From positions 2,976,001-3,040,000 of the forward strand of contig JAPFFF010000011.1 of the NCBI GenBank assembly GCA_039105265.1: a stretch of 64,000 nt of DNA, given 5' to 3'. Below the pieces are notes generated by a model. That model was not told the DNA's origin. It saw nothing but the letters and a program-made list of their open reading frames with translations, and made no database searches. Positions 1 through 9,738 of this stretch are shown piece after piece. The first letter of the stretch is position 1. Each line of letters starts with the position of its first letter. This DNA is from Tritrichomonas musculus (Eukaryota > Parabasalia > Tritrichomonadida > Tritrichomonadidae). A program made the translations under genes and the position numbers.

Positions 1-540
1 TGGTTTATCATCATCATCTCTAATACAATGAATTGCATCAACAACAATATCTGATACGTTAATAGGAGATTTTGTTAGAGATGCAGAAGAGACGTAATCA
101 TGAAGATCTGAACGTGAATCTGAAAGAGGAATTGCTAAATTATCAATTGATTTTAAAACAAAGTCTCTTGCTTTTTCTAAACCTTTGACAATAGTACGTG
201 GGTGAATTCCATTTGATAATTGATACTCACTCTGCTCAAGAAGGGCGCTAATTAGACTTATAATTGAACAGACTCCATCGTGATAAGCTTTATCTTGCGA
301 TAAACCAGCTCTCCCAAGTAGGAGTGCTGTTGGATTTATTATTGTGAGTTCTTTAACCAAAATGCCACCACTTTTGGTCACTTTAAGCTCCCCTTTATCA
401 GATTCCAGCATCTTAATAGATCCAAAAGGTCCAATGCTCGTTTTGAATAATTCATTTAATAAATGGCAAGATTGGAAATTAATTTTTTGCGCTTGCTCCT
501 TTCTATATATCTGTGACTTGTTTTCTTCTTTGTTACTCAT
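1..540 (-). CDS. CCT6: CCT/TCP-1 chaperonin subunit, zeta-like (5' part, cut by window edge)
   Basis: The first 180 residues of a cytosolic group II chaperonin subunit, one member of the eight-subunit ring that folds actin and tubulin using ATP. Visible family segments: TSIGPFGSIKML (phosphate-binding loop, usually GPxGxxKML), KVTKSGGILVKEL (equatorial domain) and NGIHPRTIVKGLEKAR. The NPTA and HPR(I/T)I segments fit the zeta subunit best among the eight paralogues. The usual nucleotide-contact motif GDGTTS reads YHDGVCS here, so only the Asp-Gly core is kept. The start is the ATG at 540; the frame is open to the window edge. The subunit identity is an inference from short segments; the CCT family is secure. 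Confidence 0.8.
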   Translation of the reverse strand, partial: MSNKEENKSQIYRKEQAQKINFQSCHLLNELFKTSIGPFGSIKMLESDKGELKVTKSGGILVKELTIINPTALLLGRAGLSQDKAYHDGVCSIISLISALLEQSEYQLSNGIHPRTIVKGLEKARDFVLKSIDNLAIPLSDSRSDLHDYVSSASLTKSPINVSDIVVDAIHCIRDDDDKP

Positions 541-1025
541 CAATTAAATAGATATGATTTTAATCGGCCAAATCATGATTGAATTTTTTATATACAAATT
601 TTTGAATGATCACATTCAAGGTTCAATTCGACTTTCATTTATTGACCAGCAAAAAATAAATACCCTAAACAGTAACAGTTTATTATACCAAAAAATGCAT
701 TTTTTCTAAAGCACACTAATGATAATACATAGTTTAGAGCAAATCAACTTAATATAATTATATAAGTGTCGAGGAAAGAAATATATATTGAATGATTGGT
801 TGGGTCATGCTTTGTGTTTCATATTTTTTAGTAGTTTTGGAATTAAAAAAATTCAATTCTTTATTATTGTAATCTAAAATAGATCTTTAGGCATTCTTAT
901 GCAAAAAAATTTATTAAAGGCAATAATGATAAAATATTAGTGCTAATAATATTTTTTTTAATAAAATATATATAATATTTCAACCACAATTACATTTAAT
1001 AATATATATTATAAAATTGAATCTA
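541..1025. other. Intergenic, AT-rich
   Basis: Upstream of the chaperonin gene and downstream of the BTB gene. AT-rich with homopolymer runs; I see no frame, RNA gene or repeat in it. Confidence 0.6.
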
Positions 1026-2402
1026 TTACATATCATGTTTTAAAAAATTGAGTACAAACATTCCATTAATTTTTGGATAGGAAAACCTAAAAACCCATCC
1101 ACCAGAGGAATTTTCATCGACCATTACCATCTTGATATTTGATGAAGATATTGGCTTTTCAGAAAAAGTAAAAAGGACATTTGGGTCATTTACATAATAT
1201 TCTATGCTTTCATCGAATTCGTTGGATAATAAGAGTTTTAACGGCCCAACATTTGGTCTTTTAGGTTTATCTTTATCGTTTGGAGGAACGAAGAGCTGGA
1301 GAGATTGAATAACAAATCCATTATTCCAGCCAAGCGAAAATTCGATAAACGGATTATCATCATCTTTTTTGTTTGAAGCAAAATGGTAAGAACGAAAGAT
1401 ATAAGGCCCACCAAATTTAGGGGAAATTGGCTCGCTATGCTTAATTGCAATTAGTCCTAAGTCAATTGGATTCATTGGATCAATTGCTCCATCAAGAGTT
1501 CGAATGAAGTTAATTAAATCAACTTCTTTTGTATCTTTTATTAAAGAAATATTCGATATAAACAAAAATACAGGCCATCTCCCAACACATAACGCAGATC
1601 TAGAATTCGTTTCTAATTCTGATGCTTTTTTGTATGAATTTTCGGTTTCATCTTTAAAAATATTAATCTTTTCTTTCCTTTTGTCAATAATAGTTGATAA
1701 CAAAACTCTTTGAATCGAAGAAACCATCCAATCACATTTATTAAATATAAGGAACCGGTATGATTCACTATCTTTGGAAAAGTCATATATTGAAGTAAGA
1801 TTTTCTTTATCTGCATTGGTTAAAAGTTTATTAAGTTTTGTAAATTTATCAAGCAATTTGATTTTTTCATCGATTGTATAAATTTGAAGTTTTTTGAGCA
1901 ATTCTGATAAAAGTTTCGAATCTGTGACAGAAATAACACGATCAATTTTATAGTCTTGGAAACTTTGTATCATAAATTCGATTATTTGCTCATGGTATCT
2001 CTGAACTTTAAGCCTGCAAAAATTTTGGATTAATATGTAAACGTTTTCTTTTTCCAAAAATTCAGTAAAATATTTATCAGTTTGATTAAATAAGCTGCTA
2101 ATTTCGTAGTATTGAGCAATTGCTGCATATTGCGCAATATTGTTAATTTGGATATCTATATTTCCTGAATAAAAAAATAAAATTACTTGACTAAAAACAT
2201 TTCCTGGATTAAATGGAATAACATAATTATTTATATCTTGGTTACTTGTACAGAACAAACGAGAAAAAAAATTGGAGTTTTTTGATAAGATAATGCGATG
2301 GCAAGGAATATCTTCATTCTGTAAATTTAAAGTACAATCGATGAATATTTTCTTAACCCAAAAATCGTAAATATTCGAAGGGAGCTTTGAATGTAATTGC
2401 AT
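1026..2402 (-). CDS. BTB/POZ domain protein with C-terminal discoidin-like region
   Basis: 458 residues from the ATG at 2402. The N-terminus has a BTB fold (about residues 15-115), with the typical core IDCTLNLQNEDIPCHRIILS followed by SNFFSRLF. A helical BACK-like stretch follows (about 115-200). The last 150 residues, including IFRSYHFASN, FIEFSLGWNNGFVIQSLQLF and WVFRFSYPKINGMFVLNF, resemble the beta-sandwich F5/8 type C (discoidin) regions seen at the C-terminus of many trichomonad BTB proteins. BTB proteins usually dimerise and often serve as cullin-3 substrate adaptors; the partner here is unknown. No signal peptide or membrane segment is seen. Confidence 0.75.
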   Translation of the reverse strand: MQLHSKLPSNIYDFWVKKIFIDCTLNLQNEDIPCHRIILSKNSNFFSRLFCTSNQDINNYVIPFNPGNVFSQVILFFYSGNIDIQINNIAQYAAIAQYYEISSLFNQTDKYFTEFLEKENVYILIQNFCRLKVQRYHEQIIEFMIQSFQDYKIDRVISVTDSKLLSELLKKLQIYTIDEKIKLLDKFTKLNKLLTNADKENLTSIYDFSKDSESYRFLIFNKCDWMVSSIQRVLLSTIIDKRKEKINIFKDETENSYKKASELETNSRSALCVGRWPVFLFISNISLIKDTKEVDLINFIRTLDGAIDPMNPIDLGLIAIKHSEPISPKFGGPYIFRSYHFASNKKDDDNPFIEFSLGWNNGFVIQSLQLFVPPNDKDKPKRPNVGPLKLLLSNEFDESIEYYVNDPNVLFTFSEKPISSSNIKMVMVDENSSGGWVFRFSYPKINGMFVLNFLKHDM

Positions 2403-2616
2403 CAAATAGTTAAAAGGTCAATATATTGACAAAAAAAATTTTATTGAGAAAAATTTCATTGAAATAAAAACACATAATAATGTAGTTAACTACAATAAAT
2501 AAATAAATAAAAAACAATTAATAGCATCTCACCTGCACCATTATTATGCATATGGGTCTGATTGAAAAACTTTTGATTATTCTATATAATAGTGATCAAT
2601 AAGCAAAAAATTGATT

Positions 2617-3462
2617 TCAGTCAAGATACTTTGCGACCGAAGCACGGAGCATTCCAACACGTTGCACAAAGTGAGCATGCCTTTGCAGTTCGGCGTTTAT
2701 ATCATATTTTGCTGCAGCAGGCTTCTGTTTTGGTTTTTTAGGTTCAATTTTATCATTTCCCTTGGTTGGGGTTTGAGCTTTAGGCTTTGGAATCTTTGTT
2801 GCATATTCTTTCATTTTATCGTGCTTAGAGGGACCTTTTGGTTTATTTTGTCTTGGTTTTGATCTTTTTGGAATTACATTTTTATTTTCTTCTTTTGTTT
2901 TTTGAGCGAACTGCATTAGTCTTGTTCTCATTTCTCTCTTTTTCTCCCATTCGTCGTCGAAGGATGGACCAAGGCCTCCTCTATTGCTTCCACTAATTTC
3001 ATCCATTTGCTGTAGCTCGCGATATTCTTCAACTGTATATGGTTTATAATGAGGGTCTTCTTTAGTTGGATCGATTTTCAATTCTACTTGAATATTTTGC
3101 ATATCAGACATTGTTGGACGCTTAAATCCAGATCCTTGATCATGATTATTCTGCTGCTGGGATGAGTTAGCGTTTGATGCATTTCGCAAATCTGAAATTG
3201 AAGGTTTTTGATACAAATCTTGTGAAGGAGTAGGCGAATTACGCATAGCAGATACCGATGGTGGCTTAAATGATGATGCATCTTCTGATGCATTTGATCG
3301 TAAATCTGAAATTGTTGGCTTTTTAAAAGCAACATTATTAGCTCCATTATTATCGCTACGCATATCATTTATAGTTGGCTTTTTAAATTGAATTGGATCA
3401 GAAATAATAGTAATTCCTGTTTTCTTTTGTTGTGAATTCGGGCGAGAAGCTGGTTTACTCAT
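2617..3462 (-). CDS. Repeat-motif protein, possibly cytoskeletal or ciliary (JHY-like C-terminus)
   Basis: 281 residues from the ATG at 3462; the frame is open a little further upstream but without an ATG. The first 125 residues hold five copies of an 11-residue motif: FKKPTINDMRS (26), FKKPTISDLRS (46), FKPPSVSAMRN (65), YQKPSISDLRN (84) and FKRPTMSDMQN (113). These are separated by Asn/Ser-rich linkers and look like repeated linear binding sites. A sixth related segment, YKPYTVEEYREL (139), is followed by GGLGPSFDDEW, a pairing that recalls the C-terminus of the vertebrate ciliary protein JHY, though this is from memory only. The last 120 residues are very basic (many Lys/Pro), then helical. 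No enzymatic motif is seen. Confidence 0.6.
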   Translation of the reverse strand: MSKPASRPNSQQKKTGITIISDPIQFKKPTINDMRSDNNGANNVAFKKPTISDLRSNASEDASSFKPPSVSAMRNSPTPSQDLYQKPSISDLRNASNANSSQQQNNHDQGSGFKRPTMSDMQNIQVELKIDPTKEDPHYKPYTVEEYRELQQMDEISGSNRGGLGPSFDDEWEKKREMRTRLMQFAQKTKEENKNVIPKRSKPRQNKPKGPSKHDKMKEYATKIPKPKAQTPTKGNDKIEPKKPKQKPAAAKYDINAELQRHAHFVQRVGMLRASVAKYLD

Positions 3463-4319
3463 TTTAATAAATAAATTAATAACGAGCTTATTCAAATATT
3501 GACCTTTATATAAAATTTTGAATTTTGGATAAAATATTTTATAGGCCCAATTTCAAACCCACTAGATTCCCGAAAACCATGAGCTACTCAAGATTCAAAA
3601 AAGATAGCTGTTACATTTCAGCATCAAAATTAGATAATTGTAAATTAAATTTAATTAAATTTACTATTTTATTTACTAAAATAATATAATTAATTTCCTT
3701 GGATTAATTATTATATTATATACTATTCATTACCATAAATATGATTCAGAAGATATGTTATATTTGTAGTAATAATGAAGGATATTTAAATATCATGAGG
3801 ATAATATAAATTTATTTGCCCACAAATGTAAATACATGATGATAAGCGTTGTCTGTTTCCATATCCCAAAAATCATTGTTTCAACAGGTAAATCGAATTT
3901 ATTTTGATGGTTAATACACAGAAAAAGCGAAACATTCTATAGATGGATACACTTTGAAAAAGTTGGATGTTTAGCACAAATAATATATGCAGTATAAATC
4001 ATAATAATAATCATAAAACTTCCCAATGTTTCAAATAATAAAGTAAATTATAAAACTTTATTATTACAAATTTTTAAACTTTTAATTCAATTGTATTGAT
4101 TTAATCAATTTTGTTCAGTTAGACAAATGGAGAAGATTAAAACTATACTTTGATTAATGTTAAAAACTTAATTATTTAGTGAAATCATATTTGACGAAAA
4201 AAATTTTCGAATATTGAATTTCAGAATTCAGTTTATTTTTAATTTGAATTATAAATATTTAATTCAAAAATTTATATTTAATTTGATCTAAAAATCTTTT
4301 CAAAATTTTGATCTCTATT
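3463..4319. other. Intergenic, divergent promoter region
   Basis: Lies between divergently transcribed genes, so it should contain both promoters. AT-rich; no recognisable gene, RNA or repeat. Confidence 0.6.
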
Positions 4320-5255
4320 ATGAAGAATCCTCATATAACTTTTGATCCTTCCGCAATCATACAATCACGCCGTTTTGGAAGCCAGACAGTTTCTGGTATA
4401 ACTGCACGCGAATTACTTCGTCCAAATGCTTTTATTTACCAACCAAAATCATCGTTTACTATATCTCCTTATGACATAGGAAATAATTCTTTTATACCTT
4501 CAAAAAATTTATTATACGAAAATTTTCAAAACGACAATAGTTCTTCTAATTCGACTATAGGTATTGATAATTATGATCCAAGAAATCCTACAGCTTTCAC
4601 GGAAGATTTGACATTAGCAGCAATTAAAAATCTCGGAATTCAATCGTCGGATTTATTTTTTCCTACAGATGCTATTCTTGGGAAAATAAATGGTGATAAA
4701 AGATATTTTGAAAATCTTTTAATTGAGAGAGCTTTAAAATACAAAGAAGAAGTTAAAAAAGAAAGAAAAAGGATTATTGAAACAGCATCTAATGTTTATT
4801 TAAATCAAATTAATAACCCTTACTCTGATTGTAAAAACATTATCAATTCAAATTCTCAAAATTATTTTCGTAGAGAACAAACCCAAAGGCCATCGACAGG
4901 AGTTAAATCATTAAAGCCAACAGATGCTCTTGAAAAAGCAAAATTAATTACAGAAAAAAATGATGATAGTAAAAAACAAGATTTTCAATACGAAAAAAAT
5001 AACGAAAAGCAAACACAGATAGATATATTCGAAGAAAAGAAAAAAAGACCATATATATACCCACATACTAGAGAAGAAAATTATATCAGAATTGAAGATA
5101 GAGAATATGATAAAAGAAAAAAAGAATCTCTTGGTTATTTTTCCCGTCCATCTTCGAGGAAAAGAACAATTCGATCTAGCATGAGCCATAATTATTCTTT
5201 AAGAAGTTCAAATTTATCTGTAAGTGAACAGAAAAATTCAACTTTTCTCGATTAA
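4320..5255 (+). CDS. Unknown protein, 311 aa
   Basis: The frame opens slightly earlier with TTG, but the first ATG is at 4320 (MKNPHITFDPS). No recognised family. A short N-terminal segment (SRRFGSQTVSGITARELLRP) is followed by a region around residues 90-170 with two short helices. The second is a charged helix (KYKEEVKKERKRIIE) likely to form a coiled coil. The C-terminal 100 residues are rich in Lys, Arg, Glu and Ser and predicted disordered. It ends with TAA followed by A. Long open frame and host-like codon use argue that it is real. Confidence 0.65.
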   Translation: MKNPHITFDPSAIIQSRRFGSQTVSGITARELLRPNAFIYQPKSSFTISPYDIGNNSFIPSKNLLYENFQNDNSSSNSTIGIDNYDPRNPTAFTEDLTLAAIKNLGIQSSDLFFPTDAILGKINGDKRYFENLLIERALKYKEEVKKERKRIIETASNVYLNQINNPYSDCKNIINSNSQNYFRREQTQRPSTGVKSLKPTDALEKAKLITEKNDDSKKQDFQYEKNNEKQTQIDIFEEKKKRPYIYPHTREENYIRIEDREYDKRKKESLGYFSRPSSRKRTIRSSMSHNYSLRSSNLSVSEQKNSTFLD

Positions 5256-5318
5256 ATACTTGTTTGTTGTTTGTAAATAATAATACTCTTTATTATTAAT
5301 TTATTATTATTATTTTTG

Positions 5319-5362
5319 TGAATACCCAGGTTAACCTTAGAATTGATATTTTGTAAAATATT
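5319..5362 (+). repeat. Left terminal inverted repeat of the 1.38-kb element
   Basis: 44 bp identical in reverse complement to 6654-6697. Confidence 0.85.
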
Positions 5363-6653
5363 GAATTTTTTGGAAATAACGAATAAATAAAAAAAATAAC
5401 GATTTTAGATAATTTTTTCAATGAAATTAACGAGAAAATTTGAATGGGAAAAACGTATTAAAATTAATTTTGCATTTTTCTTCAAATAAAAAATAGTAAG
5501 ATATGATTTTTATTATTTAAAATAAATAAGTATTTAATAAAGATAATAATATATAAAAATGGTGTAAAAATAAATAGTGAAAAACTGCAATATTTTTAAT
5601 ATTATACTATTGGAAAAGTATTTGAGTTTTCTAACCTAGCCCAAATTTATGTCGGCAACGAGGACTTTAAAATATCTGAAATTAATTTTTGGATGCTTCT
5701 TCATCATATAATAATAAGAAATATTTAGAGATATATTGAAATTTTCGAGTTAAATTCAGCATAATAAGCAAAGGCTATTGATCCTCAATTAAATAATTAA
5801 TGTTAAATCTTACAATATTGAACTAAATTTAGGATGTAGTAATAATAATCTTAAATTTTAAGGAAATTTGAAAGCTATTGAAGATTTTTTCACGGCACAA
5901 GTTAGTCACTATTGAATGTACTTTTGATTAATGCAATAATTAGATTTTGGAATTTGGGCGCAATTTGTGTAATGAAAAATTGATTTGAGATTTCATAAAG
6001 AACATCATAAAAATAATTCTTATTCATCCAATAAAAATTAGCGTGTAAAATGAAATCGTTTTTAACCTAAACAAAAAGCGAAAATAGGTATTTATAATAT
6101 TCATATTGAAATTTCTGTAAAGTAGCAAAAATAGGTTTTGTAAAAGCATTGTCGGGCTCAAAATTAATTTTTATGAAAAAATAAATAAACTAAAGAGCTT
6201 GCATTTAGTAAAAAAAGTCAAGTTATTCCAAAAAATTAAACCGTTTGAGAGTTTGAGATTTTATCGAATACACATCAATAGATATACCAATTATTATAGC
6301 ATAATTTTGTATAAAGAGTTTAATTTTGGGTTTTGCTAAAAAAAAAAATTTTGAACATAAATGAGTTGAATTTGGAGTTGGATTGTCAAAAGCGAATGTC
6401 AAATATATAATTAGGGTGATTAAAATCTTTGTTTTAATTGATTCATCATCATAAATTACGAGAAGTTGCTTTTTTTCCTTTTAAATAATGAAAAATGCGC
6501 CGTTAAGGTGGTGATATGATCAATTGAAATATTCTAGTATTATAAACTTTTTCAAAAAGGTTAACAAAATAAATGTTAACCAAAATTTTAAAAAAATCTT
6601 TCTTAATAAAATAAAAGAAAAAAATGTTAACCAAAAAATCAAAAAATATTTTG

Positions 6654-6697
6654 AATATTTTACAAAATATCAATTCTAAGGTTAACCTGGGTATTCA
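6654..6697 (-). repeat. Right terminal inverted repeat of the 1.38-kb element
   Basis: 44 bp identical in reverse complement to 5319-5362. Further GTTAAC copies lie just inside this end near 6559, 6574 and 6625. Confidence 0.85.
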
Positions 6698-6777
6698 GAA
6701 ATTTTAGAAAGGAATGATATAAGTTTAGAAAATAAACAAAAACGCAACATATTTTTTTTTGATAAAAAAAGCAGAAA

Positions 6778-7194
6778 TTATAGATCTTCAACTTTCACTA
6801 TATATTTGAAATTATTAAATTCGCTCTTTGTTATTTTTTTTGGTGGCTCAACAAAATAACTATGATTCTTCTGATCATGACTTGGCTTAAAATTTTGAAT
6901 TAATTGGCTAATATCAATTAGTTGAAGATTTTCATTAATTTCAGAAATTGATTCATCAAGTAAGCATGAAAGAGTAAACTGTAATCCTTTTTGTTTGAGA
7001 TATTGAAAAACAAATTGCAAAGCAAGTGATTCATTTTTGTCAGAATTTTTAAAAGGATTATAATTTTGTTCTTCATCCATAGCCATTGAAACAGCAAATC
7101 GATATTCATCTTCAATCCTTTCGAATGACTTGTTTTCTTTCATCTTTTGAATAACTTTTTCCTTTATTTCCTCATCAGATATTTCGATTTCCAT
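6778..7194 (-). CDS. Small LisH-motif protein
   Basis: 138 residues from the ATG at 7194. Residues about 56-82 (ESLALQFVFQYLKQKGLQFT, then LSCLLDES) match the LIS1-homology (LisH) dimerisation motif: a helix, then Tyr-Leu, then a hydrophobic helix ending in a Glu-Ser type cap. Small LisH proteins of this size include FOP/FOR20-type basal-body proteins, but LisH also occurs in many unrelated scaffolds. The N-terminus is charged and helical, the C-terminus basic. It lies just downstream of the armadillo gene on the same strand. Confidence 0.6.
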   Translation of the reverse strand: MEIEISDEEIKEKVIQKMKENKSFERIEDEYRFAVSMAMDEEQNYNPFKNSDKNESLALQFVFQYLKQKGLQFTLSCLLDESISEINENLQLIDISQLIQNFKPSHDQKNHSYFVEPPKKITKSEFNNFKYIVKVEDL

Positions 7195-7299
7195 TTTTTT
7201 GTAAAATAAACGAACTTTATAAAAAACAAAAATATTTCATAAAAAAATAAGAATTTACAAAATAATATTAAATTTTTGTTGTTTCTTAAATATATATAA

Positions 7300-8283
7300 T
7301 CACAATGCTCTTCCAAGAGCAGAAAGTGCAATTAACCGAGCAAGAGCTTGCTTAAGAGAATTAGTATCACTACATGATGGACCGAGGAGATTTAAGATAG
7401 CACCAACAGCTCTGACTTGTGCTTGTAGATCACTTGAAACAGTTAAATTTAAAAGCATATCTATAGCTCCTCCATCAAGAAGCTTTTTACGTGATTCATC
7501 TTCCCTTGCAAGATTTTGAACAAGACCTGCAGCGTCAACTGTTAATGATGTTATTGGTTTCAAGTCAAGAGCTTCAAGAATTTCGGTAATTGCACCACTT
7601 TCTCGAATGCAACGAACAACAATCGGTTCACTGCTCATATTATGCAAAATTCCAATTAGTCTCGGGGTAAGTGGCGAATTTAAAGGTCTTTCGAGCATCA
7701 AAGAAAGGACTTTAACATGAACATTTTTTCCACAAATATATTGCTTGCCCTGTTGATGAAAAGCAAAACTTTGTAAAGCTGCAGCTGCAGAAATGGCAAG
7801 TTCTGGACTACTGTCGCTTTGCAATGCTAAGTACAATGACGAATAAAGTGCTTCGGGGTCTTGTAAAACTATTTTTAAAAAAGGCAAGAAAGATAAAATC
7901 CGCATTAAAATATGGCAAGCTTCAATTGAAAGGTTGTTATCGTTGAGTGAAAATAAAAGATTTAGAACTCGGATGGTTGATGCATCAAAATATTTGTAAT
8001 TTGCTGGTTTTCGACTTAGAATGCGTAAGAATCTGGCACTAGATTGTATTAAATCAAGATGAGGTTCATATGGTGATTTTAATGAAAGTAAAACATTTTC
8101 AATAAATTGTGGATTATCTGCATCTTGATCGTTAACGAATAATTCTTCATCTAAATCAAAATAAATTTCGTTATATGTATCGAGCATCGAAATCAAAGAA
8201 GTTCTATTTACCGTAAGACATTTTTCTGGGGTGGCCTTATTTATATATGAGTTAATTGATGCAGCTGTTACTCGAGATTCCAT
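7300..8283 (-). CDS. Armadillo-repeat protein
   Basis: 327 residues from the ATG at 8283. The sequence is almost entirely short helices with the armadillo pattern, for example SSPELAISAAAALQSFAFH, SLTVDAAGLVQNLAREDESR and QAQVRAVGAILNLL. The repeats run from about residue 55 to the C-terminus. Armadillo arrays bind extended peptides; the partner is unknown. The N-terminal 50 residues (ESRVTAASINSYINKATPEK) are not repeats. I cannot assign it to a named family such as importin alpha, whose Trp/Asn ladder is not obvious. Confidence 0.7.
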   Translation of the reverse strand: MESRVTAASINSYINKATPEKCLTVNRTSLISMLDTYNEIYFDLDEELFVNDQDADNPQFIENVLLSLKSPYEPHLDLIQSSARFLRILSRKPANYKYFDASTIRVLNLLFSLNDNNLSIEACHILMRILSFLPFLKIVLQDPEALYSSLYLALQSDSSPELAISAAAALQSFAFHQQGKQYICGKNVHVKVLSLMLERPLNSPLTPRLIGILHNMSSEPIVVRCIRESGAITEILEALDLKPITSLTVDAAGLVQNLAREDESRKKLLDGGAIDMLLNLTVSSDLQAQVRAVGAILNLLGPSCSDTNSLKQALARLIALSALGRAL

Positions 8284-9738
8284 TATAAATTTTTATTATA
8301 ACGGACATTGTAAACTCAGAAAAAGTTTAAAAAATGAAAAACTTTTCAAAAATAAAATTTTATTTTTATGGCATAAATGGTCAAATGCTTTTTTGATATT
8401 CTAATGAATTTTCCGAGATTTTTAGTCACAAAAGCAAGTTTTTGAATTTTCAGATAATAATTTGAATTATTCAAACGATATATTCTCAATATTTGTTTTT
8501 TACATTTTACAATTTTCTTAAAATTTCGAAATTAAATCAATAGTATAACAATAATATATAATTTTAAAATTATATAAAGATTATTATCAAGTAATATAAA
8601 TTGAATTAATTTGGTATCCACAGAAAAACTATTAGTATAATTGGTTTTAATTTTATATAAGTATAGATAATATTTTATATAATATAAAATAGTGATTTTA
8701 TCTAAAATATCACTGATATTTATTTATATTATTGAGATAAAAATGGTTTATTTGAAATAAATCTGATTTGAATGTATATTCAAATATTTTTTCATTTCAA
8801 TTTTTTCTTTTCAAATTTAAGGTTTTAATTTTACAAATATTTCTTGATGTGATATTATTATTTTTTAAATATACTTACACATTTAATCATTGATATGGAT
8901 TTAAAAAATAATTATTTATACATTATTTTATATCAATCCCTATATTTGCTTGCTTGATTGCATAAAACTAATCATCGAGTGTAAATTATCATAGCTCTAA
9001 TATAAAATTGGTAGTTGGGATTTGAAATTTAAGTGAATAAATAAAATTATTATATGTGTATATATCTAACATATCGTTTTCGAATGATTTGGAATGTTGA
9101 ATTTAGTACAATATTTGATTTATTTGAGTCAGTAATTATTACAGAAAATTGATTATATCTCAGCCATTTTGTCAAAATATTGAATTTTGACTTGTTTATT
9201 TTAATTTTATTAATAGGTACTTTTAAATCATCATGATGATTTGTTCTATCTTGAGTTACTTGAAATTAAAAATCTCCAATTATCATCGATTGCCTTTGTT
9301 CAAATTATAAAAGGTATATACATATATAATTATTTTATTATTTATAAATAAAATAAAATTTTGAATTTATTAATTATATAACGCAAAAAAAAGCAAGCAA
9401 TGTGAAAATTGAACTTTTTGATATAATTTAAGCAAATTGTAAGGGAATTATTTCAAAATCTAATTCCATACTTATTTGATAAAAATGTATTTAAATATTA
9501 TTTATTTATTTCTTTAAGCATAGCAAATAATATGATATCACAATATTTTATTTTAATATATTAGATGTTGAGTTAACAATCATTCAACATTAGTAATCTA
9601 TCTTTCAATTTCAATTCACTTTTTCTCATTTTTTTTTCAAAAAGTTACAAATCCTTAATTTCTTTGAAAATACGATAAATTTTGAACAGAAAATAAATAT
9701 TATTTCACTTTTTTCTCTAAATCAAAAACAAACAAACA
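8284..9738. other. Long AT-rich intergenic region
   Basis: 1.45 kb between divergent genes. Very AT-rich with many short A/T runs. I found no frame, structured RNA or clear inverted repeat. Confidence 0.6.

Larger units (their letters stand above)
5319..6697. mobile_element. Non-autonomous or decayed DNA transposon with 44-bp terminal inverted repeats
   Basis: The left end 5319-5362 and the right end 6654-6697 are perfect reverse complements over 44 bp, beginning TGAATACCCAGGTTAACC. The total length is 1379 bp, close to the size of a mariner, and CCCAGG is preceded by TA on both sides, which would fit a TA target site. No transposase frame is visible, so it is either a MITE-like derivative or a heavily decayed copy. 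Assignment to a superfamily is inference; the repeats themselves are seen directly. Confidence 0.75.
5256..6777. other. Intergenic stretch occupied mainly by a TIR element
   Basis: Almost all of this 1.5-kb gap is the inverted-repeat element described separately at 5319-6697. No convincing open frame lies inside. Confidence 0.6.

Noticed and set aside
610-650. GGTTCAATTC resembling a tRNA B box
   Set aside because: No pairing T-stem and no acceptor or anticodon arm around it. No convincing tRNA or rRNA gene was found in the window.
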